Shown: positions 54,369-62,480 of the stretch, piece by piece
Layout: the number at the start of each line of letters is the position of its first letter
How positions within the stretch are numbered: the stretch's first letter is position 1
NCBI GenBank assembly: GCA_046297835.1
Contig: JBKBHI010000001.1
Location: 124,001-188,000, forward strand
Length of the DNA stretch: 64,000 nt
Direction of reading: 5' to 3'
DNA from: CAMAVH01 sp046297835
GTDB lineage: Bacteria > Pseudomonadota > Alphaproteobacteria > SMXQ01
Made by a program: the position numbers and the translations under genes
Notes under the pieces: model-generated
Database searches by the model: none
What the model saw: the letters and a program-made list of their open reading frames with translations, nothing else
What the model was told of the DNA's origin: nothing

Positions 54369-54683
54369 TCGCCGTTGACGCGCTTTAGATGTCCCATGCG
54401 TCTACCAATTTCGCCAAGCGGGCAGGCAGGCCGGCATCCGTCGCGGAGGCCGGCCAAGCGGCGGCGGGGCGGATCATGACGGAGCGTTGCGCGCTTTGCA
54501 ACGCATCGAACGGCGGCCATTTCGCCCCGTCGCGACGGGCGAAAATATAAGACGCCATCGGCGCGGACAGGGCGTTTCCGCCGTGACAAGCGCGAAGCGC
54601 CTCTCCTATCATCGTTGCGCAACCGGATCGCGCCATCGGCGCCCGTCCCGTCTCTCCCGTTCATGTTCTCCCGCGGAGCGCCC
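54369..54683. other. non-coding interval with tRNA fragment
   Basis: 315 bp between DUF6362 and the isochorismatase-fold gene. Apart from the tRNA-like fragment I see no gene. An 83-residue open frame on the minus strand (54385-54636) reads the tRNA fragment as LAKLVDAWD, a common false translation of tRNA sequence. Confidence 0.55.
54391..54423 (-). pseudogene. 5' fragment of a tRNA-Leu-like gene (possible attachment site)
   Basis: On the minus strand, 33 nt resemble the 5' acceptor strand and D arm of tRNA-Leu: GCCCGCTTGGCGA, then AATTGGTAGACGCA. After that the anticodon stem, variable arm and T arm are missing, so it is not a functional tRNA. It lies 23 bp after the DUF6362 stop, at the edge of the repressor island, where a phage-type att remnant would be expected. 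Confidence 0.6.
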
Positions 54684-55346
54684 ATGACCGCCAAAGCCAA
54701 ACTCGTCGAAACCCTCGGCCCGGATCACACCGCCCTGGTGCTGTTCGACACGCTCAACGGCTACTTGCATCCCAAGGATCCGAAGAAGCAGGCGTTCCTC
54801 GCCGAGCGCAAGATTCTCCCCAATATGCAAAAGCTGCTGAAGGGCGCGCGCAAGGCCGGGCTGACCACGTTCTACCCGATGGGCCAGCACACCCCCGGCG
54901 GCGTCGATACGGTGCCGCGCCTGACCGACACCGACATGGACCTCAAGCCGTTCGACAAAAAGAAGAAGCAGACGATCAAGCCGCGCTTCTACGCCGGCAG
55001 CGACGAGGCCGAGATCGCGCCCGAACTCGCGCCGCTCGAAAGCGACGTGACCGTGCCGAAACATCGCTGGAACGCGTTCTTCCAGACGCGCATGGAGCTG
55101 TCGATGCGCGTGCGCGGGCTGGACACCATCGTGCTCGCCGGCGGCTCGACCGACGTCGGCATCGCCGCCACCGCATTCGCCGCGCGCGATCTCGATCTCG
55201 GTTTGGTGATCGTGCGCGACTGCTGCTATTCGGCGCGCGGCAACAACAACGAATTCTTCCTCGAGCGCGTGTTCCCGCGCATGGGCCGGGTGATGGACGC
55301 CGACGAGGCGATCGCGCTGATGCTCAAAGGCGCGAAGAAGAAATAG
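54684..55346 (+). CDS. isochorismatase-fold protein lacking the catalytic cysteine
   Basis: 220 residues. Asp22 (VLFDTLNGYLH) and Lys126 (VPKHRWNAF) of the family site are present, but the nucleophile position in GGSTDVGIAATA is Gly159 instead of Cys. Thiol-type amidohydrolase activity is therefore unlikely. True isochorismatases do not rely on that cysteine, so vinyl-ether hydrolysis or a non-catalytic role remains possible. The ATG at 54684 has a GGAG ribosome site. It begins a likely operon with the dienelactone hydrolase (28 bp) and SDR genes. Confidence 0.8.
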   Translation: MTAKAKLVETLGPDHTALVLFDTLNGYLHPKDPKKQAFLAERKILPNMQKLLKGARKAGLTTFYPMGQHTPGGVDTVPRLTDTDMDLKPFDKKKKQTIKPRFYAGSDEAEIAPELAPLESDVTVPKHRWNAFFQTRMELSMRVRGLDTIVLAGGSTDVGIAATAFAARDLDLGLVIVRDCCYSARGNNNEFFLERVFPRMGRVMDADEAIALMLKGAKKK

Positions 55347-55374
55347 CGGCACGCACGACAGCAAGGGGATCGTC

Positions 55375-56190
55375 ATGACCACCGTCAACCAAGTCGCCAC
55401 AAAGACCGTCAAGCTCGCCGGCGGCATGCCGGCCTTCGTCGCCGCGCCCGAGAACATGGGAAAAGTGCCGGTGATCGTGCTGATGCATGAGCGCTACGGC
55501 CTGGCCCAGCACACCATCGACCTCGCGACCCGCTTCGCATGGGACGGCTACGTCTGCATCGCGCCCGACTGCTTCTACAAGCATCCGGACCAGGCGGCCC
55601 TGCGCGCCGGCACCGCGCGCTACAACATCACCGATCCCGAATCGGTCGAGTATCTGAGCGCGGCGATCGACTACGCCAAAGAGATCCCGCAGGCCGACGC
55701 GGCGAAGGTCGCCGTGAAAGGCGTGTGCCAGACCGGCCGCCACCCGCTGGTGATCGCCGCCGCGCGGCCGATCAGCGCGGCGCTGGTGTGGTATGGCGCG
55801 GCATCCCCGCGCGAGTGGGAGGTGACCAAGCTCTACCCGCAGCCGCTCGAGGAGCTCATCGCCAAGGTCGAATGCCCGGTGCTGGGCGTGTTCGGCGAGG
55901 CGGACCACATCATCTCGCTCGACGACGTCCGCAAGTTCCGCGGCGTGCTGGAGGCGACGGGCAAGAATTTCGAGATCAACGTCTATCGCGACGCGCCGCA
56001 CGGCTGGCTCAACGACACGATGCCGGGCCGCTATCGCCGCGCCCAGGCCGAGGCCGCCTGGGCCGATCAGCTGATCTTCCTCGACGAGCTGTTCTCGGGC
56101 GGCTTCGACGACAAGGCGACGCGCGTGCAGCGCTACAACGCCGAAGTCGGCGTCGATTACGACTTCAAGAAGAACGTGCGGCTGGAGTAG
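55375..56190 (+). CDS. dienelactone hydrolase family protein
   Basis: 271 residues, cytoplasmic. Early Glu in MHERYGL (about Glu39), Cys118 (KGVCQTGRH), Asp177 (GEADH) and His209 (APHGW) give the full dienelactone hydrolase triad, though the nucleophile elbow GVCQTG deviates from the usual GxCxGG. A C-terminal extension after about residue 235 (TRVQRYNAEVGVDYDFKKNVRLE) is unusual for the family. Co-transcribed with the isochorismatase-fold and SDR genes. Confidence 0.87.
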   Translation: MTTVNQVATKTVKLAGGMPAFVAAPENMGKVPVIVLMHERYGLAQHTIDLATRFAWDGYVCIAPDCFYKHPDQAALRAGTARYNITDPESVEYLSAAIDYAKEIPQADAAKVAVKGVCQTGRHPLVIAAARPISAALVWYGAASPREWEVTKLYPQPLEELIAKVECPVLGVFGEADHIISLDDVRKFRGVLEATGKNFEINVYRDAPHGWLNDTMPGRYRRAQAEAAWADQLIFLDELFSGGFDDKATRVQRYNAEVGVDYDFKKNVRLE

Positions 56191-56196
56191 CGCGTC

Positions 56197-56997
56197 ATGA
56201 GCCCGCCGGGCTTGGACGCGCCGCGCGCGGGCGTCGCCGACGACAGCTATCTGCGGCCCGGCGACGGCCTAGTTGTGACGGGCGCGGCGCAAGGAATCGG
56301 CCGCGCCGTCGCGCTGCGCCTGGCGGCGTCCGGCGCGCGGCTGGCGCTGTGGGACGTGAAAGCCGACGGTCTCGCGGAGACCGCCGAGCTTTGCCGCAAG
56401 TCGGGCGGCGAGGTTTTGACCGCCGTCGTCGACATGGGCGAGAGCGGCGATGTCGCAGCCGCGGCCCAGGCGGTCGGCGCGGCGTGGGGCGCGCCCTTCG
56501 GCTTCGTCTCGAACGCCGGCATCTTCCCGCGCTCGCCGATCCTGGAGACCGATCCGGCCGTCTGGGAACGCGTGCTCAAGGTCAATCTGGTCGGCGCGTT
56601 TCTGCTGGCCCGCCATCTTGGCCCCTTAATGACGGCGCGAAAGCGCGGCGCGGCGGTGATGATCGCTTCGGGCCGCGCGCTGCAGGGCACGCCGCGCGGC
56701 GCGCATTACGCGGCGTCGAAAGCCGGCCTGGTGTCTTTCACCAAATCCTTGGCGCTGGAATTGGCGCCGCAAGGCATCCGCGTCAATTGCGTCATCCCGG
56801 GCGTGACCGAGACGGCCCAGCCGCTCGAGGATTCGACGCTGGAGGAAGTCCGCGCGCGCGGCAGCCGCATTCCGCTCGGCCGCATCGGCCAGCCGGACGA
56901 CATTGCCGCCGGCGTCGCCATGCTGCTCGGCAAGGACGCGGTCTACATGACAGGCCAATGCATCGCGCTCAACGGCGGCGCGCAGATGATTCCCTGA
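56197..56997 (+). CDS. short-chain dehydrogenase/reductase
   Basis: 266 residues, classical SDR. Cofactor motif VVTGAAQGIGRAVAL (about 29-43), NAG in VSNAGIF, catalytic Tyr and Lys in HYAASKAGLVSF and the C-terminal GQCIALNGGAQM. An N-terminal extension of about 25 residues precedes the Rossmann fold. It would oxidise or reduce an alcohol or ketone in the same pathway as the two upstream hydrolases. It starts 6 bp after the hydrolase and is followed by a terminator. Confidence 0.92.
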   Translation: MSPPGLDAPRAGVADDSYLRPGDGLVVTGAAQGIGRAVALRLAASGARLALWDVKADGLAETAELCRKSGGEVLTAVVDMGESGDVAAAAQAVGAAWGAPFGFVSNAGIFPRSPILETDPAVWERVLKVNLVGAFLLARHLGPLMTARKRGAAVMIASGRALQGTPRGAHYAASKAGLVSFTKSLALELAPQGIRVNCVIPGVTETAQPLEDSTLEEVRARGSRIPLGRIGQPDDIAAGVAMLLGKDAVYMTGQCIALNGGAQMIP

Positions 56998-57022
56998 GCT
57001 TCCCAGTTTGCCCTAAAAGCAC

Positions 57023-57053
57023 AAGCCCCGGATCGACGATCCGGGGCTTTTTT
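57023..57053. terminator. terminator between SDR and convergent Bug gene
   Basis: A 12-bp perfect stem (57023-57034 with 57038-57049), loop GAC, followed by TTTTCGTTT. On the minus strand it ends in CTTGTGCTTTT, so it may serve both genes. Confidence 0.88.
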
Positions 57054-57074
57054 CGTTTCGACGCTCGCCGTCTC

Positions 57075-58124
57075 TTATTTGGCGTTATAGAGCGCCAGCA
57101 TCCGCGCCTTGACCGCCTCGGGCGCGTTGTAGGTCTCGGTGAGCAATTGCGCGATGGCTTCGCCGGATTTCGGCTCGGCATCGACTTCGAGATTCGCCTT
57201 GGCAGCGTCGTCGAGGAACTGCTTGTCCTTGAACGTGTCCATCAGCGCCTTGCGCAGCGCGGCGAGACGGTCGGCCGGCACATTCGGCGGCGCGAGATAG
57301 GGGCGGCCCGCCTCAAGCGGCGCCATGGCGACGTCGAGCAGGGTCTTGTCGGCGTCGCTGGCGGCGACCTGACGCGCCACCGGCACGTTCGGCAGTTCCG
57401 GATGCGGCTTGCGGCCGTACTGAACGAGCAGCTTCACCTTCTTTTCCTTGATCCATTCGGGCTTGGTGGCTTTCAGGCTGCTCCAGAAGGTGCTGGGATA
57501 GCCATCCAACTCGCCGCGCTCGACGGCGAGGAACGCCTCGGTCTGGCCCGGATAGCCGCCGACCATCTTAAGCTTCGTACCGAACACTTCGTTGAGGATC
57601 CGGGCGTAGAAGGCCGGCGTGGAGGCCGTGCCCGAGGTGCCGACGACCGTCTCGATCTTCTTCGCTTCGTCGAGCGTGCTGGCTTTGGCGGTGTGCCAGA
57701 GCAGCAGGAGGCCGATCTCGGTATTGGGTGAGCCGAGCCATTCGAACTTCAACGGATCGAATTGCGCCGCCTTGTTGCCGAGAATCGGCTCGAATGGCAC
57801 GGTGTTCTGCAGCGCGCCGATGGCGGTGCCGTCCTTGGCGGCGATGTTGTAGAGGTTGTTCGCAGCCGTGACGCCGCCGGCGCCGGGCATGTTCTGCACG
57901 ACGATGCCGGGATTCCCGGGAACATGCTTCGGCATCGCGCGCGCGATCAGTCGGGCATAGAGATCGTAGCCGCCGCCCGCGCTGGAGCTGACGATGAGGG
58001 TGATGTCCTTGCCTTTATAGAAATCGGCGACGGCGTCGGCCCGGACGTTCGAGGAGGCGAGGGCCGTGGCGGCAGCGGTCGCGAACACGGCAAGGGATAG
58101 GCTGGCGGTGCGGAGCGAGAGCAT
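57075..58124 (-). CDS. Bug/TctC-family binding protein, third copy in the window
   Basis: 349 residues with a signal peptide (about 1-30, VRA-DA). Motifs are FYKGKDITLIVSSSAGGGYDLYARLIARAM, PGIVVQNMPGAGG and AVERGELDGYP. The ATG at 58124 has AAAGG 7 nt upstream. It would bind a carboxylate in the periplasm; no TctAB permease is nearby. It converges on the isochorismatase-fold/hydrolase/SDR operon and may serve the same catabolic pathway, which is inference. Confidence 0.87.
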   Translation of the reverse strand: MLSLRTASLSLAVFATAAATALASSNVRADAVADFYKGKDITLIVSSSAGGGYDLYARLIARAMPKHVPGNPGIVVQNMPGAGGVTAANNLYNIAAKDGTAIGALQNTVPFEPILGNKAAQFDPLKFEWLGSPNTEIGLLLLWHTAKASTLDEAKKIETVVGTSGTASTPAFYARILNEVFGTKLKMVGGYPGQTEAFLAVERGELDGYPSTFWSSLKATKPEWIKEKKVKLLVQYGRKPHPELPNVPVARQVAASDADKTLLDVAMAPLEAGRPYLAPPNVPADRLAALRKALMDTFKDKQFLDDAAKANLEVDAEPKSGEAIAQLLTETYNAPEAVKARMLALYNAK

Positions 58125-58343
58125 ATGGGGCCTTTGCATTGGGGGCTGTCGATGGCGTCTCGACAAACCGCGAGACCGCATGAACGCAGTGACAGAGTAA
58201 GCAAGAGCCGTGCCGCGCTTTTCTCGCGCGATGGCGGCATCGCACGCGCCACGCGCCTAACGCGACAGCGCGCGTCGCTGTCTTTTTGTGCAAAGTCTAG
58301 GAGCGCGGTTTTGCAGCGTCAATCGAACGCCGCGCGCGCCGAC

Positions 58344-58378
58344 GGTTTCGCTCCTCGCCGTTTGCGAGGAGCGAAACC
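58344..58378. terminator. perfect 15-bp hairpin downstream of terC
   Basis: Stem 58344-58358 pairs perfectly with 58364-58378 across a CGTTT loop. It lies 41 bp beyond the terC stop and has no clear T-tract; it is probably a terminator or mRNA-end hairpin. The rest of 58125-58419 shows no gene. Confidence 0.55.
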
Positions 58379-58419
58379 GAGGCCGACCCACCGTCGCGAA
58401 CGATGAAACGTCGAGCGCG

Positions 58420-59130
58420 TCAGGCGGCGACGGCGGCGTTCTTCGCCGTTGCGCGGCGGCCGAGATAGCTGCCGAGCGCGATGACGAAAACCGCGCCGAC
58501 GATTTTCGCTGCGTATTCCGACCAGTGCGGCAGGGTCGAGACGAGTTCTTCCAGCACGGGGTCGGTCATCAGGATTTCGCCGGCGATCCAGCCGAGCAAG
58601 CCGCCGCCGGCGATCACCAGGACGGGAAAACGCTGCAGCACTTTCAGCACGATCGCGCTGCCGAAGACGATCAGCGGCACGCTGATGATCAGGCCGATGG
58701 CGATCAGCAAGATGTGGCCATGCGCGGCGGCGGCGATGGCGATGACGTTGTCGAGGCTCATCACCGCGTCGGCGATGACGACCGTCTGCACCGCGCTCCA
58801 CAGGTTATGCCCGGCCTTGACCTTGTCGCCGTGAGCTTCCTGCTCGGGGATTAGCAGCTTGACGCCGATCCATAGCAGCAGGAGCGAGCCGACGAGCTTG
58901 AGATAGGGCACGTCGAGCAGATAGACGATGAACAGCGAGAAGATCAGGCGCAGGACGATGGCGCCGACGCTGCCCGCGATGATCGCCTTGTTGCGCACGC
59001 CGTCGGCCAGATTGCGGCAGGCGAGCGCGATGACCACGGCGTTGTCGCCGGAGAGGATGATGTTGACGCCGATGATTTCCAGAAGGCCGAGCCAAAAATG
59101 GTCGCCGACCGTGAGGTCCATTCCGAACAT
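58420..59130 (-). CDS. TerC-family integral membrane protein
   Basis: 236 residues with about seven hydrophobic helices. LEIIGVNIILSGDNAVVIALACRNL and VVIADAVMSLDNVIAIAAAA are the two paired TerC signatures with acidic residues inside helices, likely metal-binding. Family members (Alx, MntP-linked, YceF) export manganese, often for metalation of secreted enzymes, or are linked to tellurite resistance. I found no convincing yybP-ykoY manganese riboswitch upstream. Confidence 0.92.
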   Translation of the reverse strand: MFGMDLTVGDHFWLGLLEIIGVNIILSGDNAVVIALACRNLADGVRNKAIIAGSVGAIVLRLIFSLFIVYLLDVPYLKLVGSLLLLWIGVKLLIPEQEAHGDKVKAGHNLWSAVQTVVIADAVMSLDNVIAIAAAAHGHILLIAIGLIISVPLIVFGSAIVLKVLQRFPVLVIAGGGLLGWIAGEILMTDPVLEELVSTLPHWSEYAAKIVGAVFVIALGSYLGRRATAKNAAVAA

Positions 59131-59272
59131 GTGATCCGATACCGCAAGGTTGCAGGTTCAAGCCCGCCAAAGATGGCGGCTTGTCGCGTTTTTATTGCGG
59201 CCCGGTCATCGGAAGCCGTCTTTCGTATAGAAAAGCGGCGCTGGGCTGTCCAGGGCGAATCGCGCCGTCCGT

Positions 59273-60373
59273 CTAGGGCGGCTGATTCCCCTTGGTTTCC
59301 AAGCGGTTCGACAGCCTTTCCAACGGCTTGAAAGTCAGCGGTGCGACGACCACCGACAGCACGATGCGCACCAAATGGTGAATGGTGACGAAGGCGACGT
59401 CGATGCCGAGCGCTAGGGCGATCAGCGTCATTTCAACCAAGCCGCCAGGGGAAAGCGAGAGCAGCAGGGCTTCGCTCTTGAAGCCGGTGACGAAATGGAT
59501 GCCGTAGGAAAAAATCGCGGCGCAGGCCATCAGCAGCACGGCCGAGCCGAACGCGATCTTCAACGCGCCGGCGATTTCGCGCAGGCGCACGCCGACATAG
59601 CGGCAGCCGAGGCTGGCGCCGAGGACGATCTGCGCCAGCACGATCAGCTCCGCCGGCGGCTTGGAGGCGGTGAGCCCGGCGAGATGGGCGACGGCGCTGA
59701 GAATCAGCGGGCCGGTGAAGCGATAGGCGGGCAAGCGCACGGCCTTCCCGGCGAAGAATCCGATGACGCCGCAGGCGGCGAGGATCGCGCCGTCGAGCCA
59801 GGCGAAGTCGGCGAGCGGCACGCTGTTCGCCCCGACGCCGAGGCCGCTGCCCGGCACGTAGCCTTCGACGACGCGGAACCAGATCGGCACGGCGAGCACG
59901 ACGAGCAAGATGCGCGTGCCATGGGCGAGGAAAATCTTGCGGTCGTCGCCGCCCATCTGGCCGCCCATGACGACCATCTCCATCAAGCCCCCCGGAATCG
60001 AGGCGAAATAGCAGGTGGCGAAATCGTAGCCGCCGATCTTGCGGAAATAGAGGATCAGCAGGCCGACCGTGAAGACCACGTAAAGCGCCAGCATCGACAT
60101 GCTTACGGCATATTCGCGCGCGTCCTGCAGCGCGTGGGGCGTGAAGGAGGAGCCGAGCATGACGCCGATCAGCACCACCATCGGCTCGCGCAAAACGTAT
60201 TGCACGCGCACCTTCGCGCCGGCCAGAGCGAGCAGGGTGACGACGCAGACCGGTCCCAGCATCCAGGGCAGCGGCAGGGTCAGGGCGCGGAACGCCAGCG
60301 CGCCGAGCACCCCGGGAACGAGCGCGAGCGCCAATGGCGTCACATGCTGAGCGAAAAATTGGCGCGGCCGCAA
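59273..60373 (-). CDS. AbrB-type (AbrB_dom) integral membrane protein
   Basis: 366 residues from a TTG start at 60373, preceded by a strong GAGGAGG site; no ATG is available. About ten helices, arranged as two repeats; LPLPWMLGPVCVVTLLAL and the second-repeat YRFTGPLILSAVAHL are signatures of the AbrB membrane-protein family (unrelated to the Bacillus AbrB regulator). SPGGLMEM/SPGGLVEM occurs once in each half. Proposed to be transporters or ammonia-monooxygenase regulators; function not settled. Located 83 bp downstream of the argE-like gene on the same strand. Confidence 0.8.
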   Translation of the reverse strand: MRPRQFFAQHVTPLALALVPGVLGALAFRALTLPLPWMLGPVCVVTLLALAGAKVRVQYVLREPMVVLIGVMLGSSFTPHALQDAREYAVSMSMLALYVVFTVGLLILYFRKIGGYDFATCYFASIPGGLMEMVVMGGQMGGDDRKIFLAHGTRILLVVLAVPIWFRVVEGYVPGSGLGVGANSVPLADFAWLDGAILAACGVIGFFAGKAVRLPAYRFTGPLILSAVAHLAGLTASKPPAELIVLAQIVLGASLGCRYVGVRLREIAGALKIAFGSAVLLMACAAIFSYGIHFVTGFKSEALLLSLSPGGLVEMTLIALALGIDVAFVTIHHLVRIVLSVVVAPLTFKPLERLSNRLETKGNQPP

Positions 60374-60455
60374 CGGGCGTGATCCTCCTCGGAATGCGGG
60401 CGTCCGCTGATGCGGACGGACAGGGCGGCGATGGCGGTCGGCTGTTTCGCGGCGA

Positions 60456-61637
60456 TCAGCGGGCGCAGACGCCCGCGACCATGCGCAGCAGGAAGGCTTC
60501 GCAGCGGGCGATCTGGTCGAGAGCGACGAATTCGTCCGGCTTATGGGCCTGGGCGATATGGCCCGGGCCACAGACGATCGTCGGAATCTCCGCCCCTTGG
60601 TACAAGCCGGCTTCGGTGCCGAAGCTGACCTTGCGGGCGATATTATCGCCCGTCGCGGCGAGCGCAAGCTTGAGAAGCGCGTCGTCGTCGTTCGGCAGCA
60701 GGCCAGGCGCGCGCGACAGTTCCTCGAACAGGATATCGGCGTCCGGCGCGTTCTGCCGCATGTCGGGCAAAACTTGCTCGAGCGCGTGGCGTTTCACTTC
60801 TTCGAACAGGCCGAGCGGATCCTGCGACGGCAGATTGCGGATCTCGAAATCGAAGCTGCAATGGCGCGGCACGATGTTGAGCGCGGTGCCGCCCTGCACG
60901 ATTCCGGTATGGACAGTGCTGTAAGGCGGCTCGAAGCCCGCTTCATGCGGTCCCTCGTCGCGCAGGCGGCGGGCCAGGGCGCGCAGTTTGGCGATGATCT
61001 CGGCCGCCGACTCCACCGCGTTGCAGGCCTGCTCGGGCAAGGCGGAATGGCCTTCCTTGCCGTGCACGTGGCAGCGCATGGCCAAGCGGCCCTTATGGCC
61101 GTTGACCACCCGCATTCCCGTCGGCTCGCCGATCAGGCAAAAGGCGGGCCGCGCGGGCATCTCGCGCAGTTGCGCCGCGAGCTGGCGTGCGCCGAGACAA
61201 CCGACCTCCTCGTCGAAGGTGAAGGCGAAATGCACCGGCCGGCGGAGCTCCTGGCGTTTCAGCGCCGGCAGCAGGGCCAGGGCGACGGCGATGAAACCTT
61301 TCATGTCGCACGCGCCGCGGCCGTAAAGCAGGCCATCCGCCTCGCGCAGCGCGAACGGATCGCTTGTCCAGTTCTGGCCGTCGACGGGAACGACGTCGGT
61401 ATGGCCGGACAGCATCAACCCGCCGACGTCTTGCGGCCCGAGCGTGGCATAGAGATTGGCCTTGCCGCCGCCGGCGTCGCGATAGAGCGTGGAATCGACG
61501 CCATGGTCGGCCAGCCGGTCGCGAAGAAACTCGATGAGCGCGAGATTGGAGTTGCGGCTGGTCGTGTCGAAACCGATCAGGCGGCGCAACAGCCCGACGG
61601 AGTCGGCAACCCCCGCGCCGCCGGCCGCCTCCGTCAT
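60456..61637 (-). CDS. argE: M20-family deacetylase, acetylornithine deacetylase type
   Basis: 393 residues. Metal ligands are visible in LSGHTDVVPV (His, Asp), YGRGACDMKGF, the catalytic Glu pair in FTFDEEVGCLG and the later CGPGHIAQAHKPDEFV. The match to ArgE (acetylornithine to ornithine) is good, though other N-acyl amino acids are possible; many alphaproteobacteria also have ArgJ. It overlaps the NAD kinase stop by 4 bp (ATGA). Confidence 0.87.
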   Translation of the reverse strand: MTEAAGGAGVADSVGLLRRLIGFDTTSRNSNLALIEFLRDRLADHGVDSTLYRDAGGGKANLYATLGPQDVGGLMLSGHTDVVPVDGQNWTSDPFALREADGLLYGRGACDMKGFIAVALALLPALKRQELRRPVHFAFTFDEEVGCLGARQLAAQLREMPARPAFCLIGEPTGMRVVNGHKGRLAMRCHVHGKEGHSALPEQACNAVESAAEIIAKLRALARRLRDEGPHEAGFEPPYSTVHTGIVQGGTALNIVPRHCSFDFEIRNLPSQDPLGLFEEVKRHALEQVLPDMRQNAPDADILFEELSRAPGLLPNDDDALLKLALAATGDNIARKVSFGTEAGLYQGAEIPTIVCGPGHIAQAHKPDEFVALDQIARCEAFLLRMVAGVCAR

Positions 61638-62401
61638 GGCTCGAACTGCTCCTTGACGATGCGCTCTTCCAGATTGTGCTCGGGATCGAACAGCAGCGTC
61701 AGGTCGATGGCGGGATCTTCCGTCACATGCACCCGCACGACGTCGCGCACTTCGGTGTAGTCGGCGACCGCCGAGACGGGACGCTTATCGTGCTCCAGCA
61801 CCTCGAAGGTGACGCTCGCCGTGTTCGGCAGCAGCGCGCCGCGCCAGCGGCGGGGGCGGAAGGCGCTGATCGGCGTCAAGGCCAAGAGGCCGGCGCCGAG
61901 CGGGATGATCGGTCCGTGCGCCGAGAGATTGTAGGCGGTGCTGCCGGCCGGAGTCGAAACCAGGGCGCCGTCGCAGATCAGCTCGTCGAGCCGGCGCACG
62001 CCGTCGATGGCGATGCGGAGCTTGGCGGCTTGGCGCGTTTCGCGCAGCAGCGACACTTCGTTGATGGCGAGCGCATCGTGCTCCTTGCCGTTGGCCGTGG
62101 CGGCGCGCATGCGCAGCGGGTGGACCGTGACGGCGACGGCGGCTTTCAGCCGTTCGAGCAGCCGCGTCTCGCGATAGGCGTTCATCAGGAAGCCGACGGA
62201 GCCGCGATGCATGCCGTAGATCGGCGCTTGGCGCTTGATATGCTTGTGCAGGGTCTGCAGCATGAAGCCGTCGCCGCCGAGCGCGACGATGATGTCCGCC
62301 TTGGCCGGCGCGACGTTGCCGTAGCGCTCGCTGAGGCTCAGCAGCGCGTCCTGGGCCGGTTTGACGCGAGACGCGACGAAGGCGATTTTCGGGTTCGGCA
62401 T
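61634..62401 (-). CDS. nadK: NAD kinase
   Basis: 255 residues. VALGGDGFMLQTLHKH is the GGDG motif with the catalytic Asp; LAINEVSLLRE is the NE motif; GALVSTPAGSTAYNLSAHGPII binds the nucleotide. It phosphorylates NAD to NADP. Length fits the shorter alphaproteobacterial NadK. Together with pncB and nadE earlier in the window it marks NAD metabolism, though not in one operon. Confidence 0.95.
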   Translation of the reverse strand: MPNPKIAFVASRVKPAQDALLSLSERYGNVAPAKADIIVALGGDGFMLQTLHKHIKRQAPIYGMHRGSVGFLMNAYRETRLLERLKAAVAVTVHPLRMRAATANGKEHDALAINEVSLLRETRQAAKLRIAIDGVRRLDELICDGALVSTPAGSTAYNLSAHGPIIPLGAGLLALTPISAFRPRRWRGALLPNTASVTFEVLEHDKRPVSAVADYTEVRDVVRVHVTEDPAIDLTLLFDPEHNLEERIVKEQFEP

Positions 62402-62480
62402 CTGAGATTCGGTCGGCGGATGATGGCTCGTTCCGCGACACTACACCCTGCGCCCGCGCGCGGCCAGCGGCGCGCGCCGC

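Noticed and set aside
52360..54423. Complete prophage
   Set aside because: No integrase, terminase large subunit, capsid, tail or lysis gene is present; neighbouring genes are ordinary chromosomal ones.
54385..54636. 83-residue minus-strand open frame ending LAKLVDAWDI
   Set aside because: The end is translated tRNA sequence, a known annotation artefact, and there is no ribosome site.
59131..59180. A GGTTGCAGGTTCAAGC stretch that resembles a tRNA T arm, and a nearby hairpin upstream of terC
   Set aside because: The T stem does not pair and no acceptor or anticodon arm is present. The hairpin does not match the manganese (yybP-ykoY) riboswitch plan.
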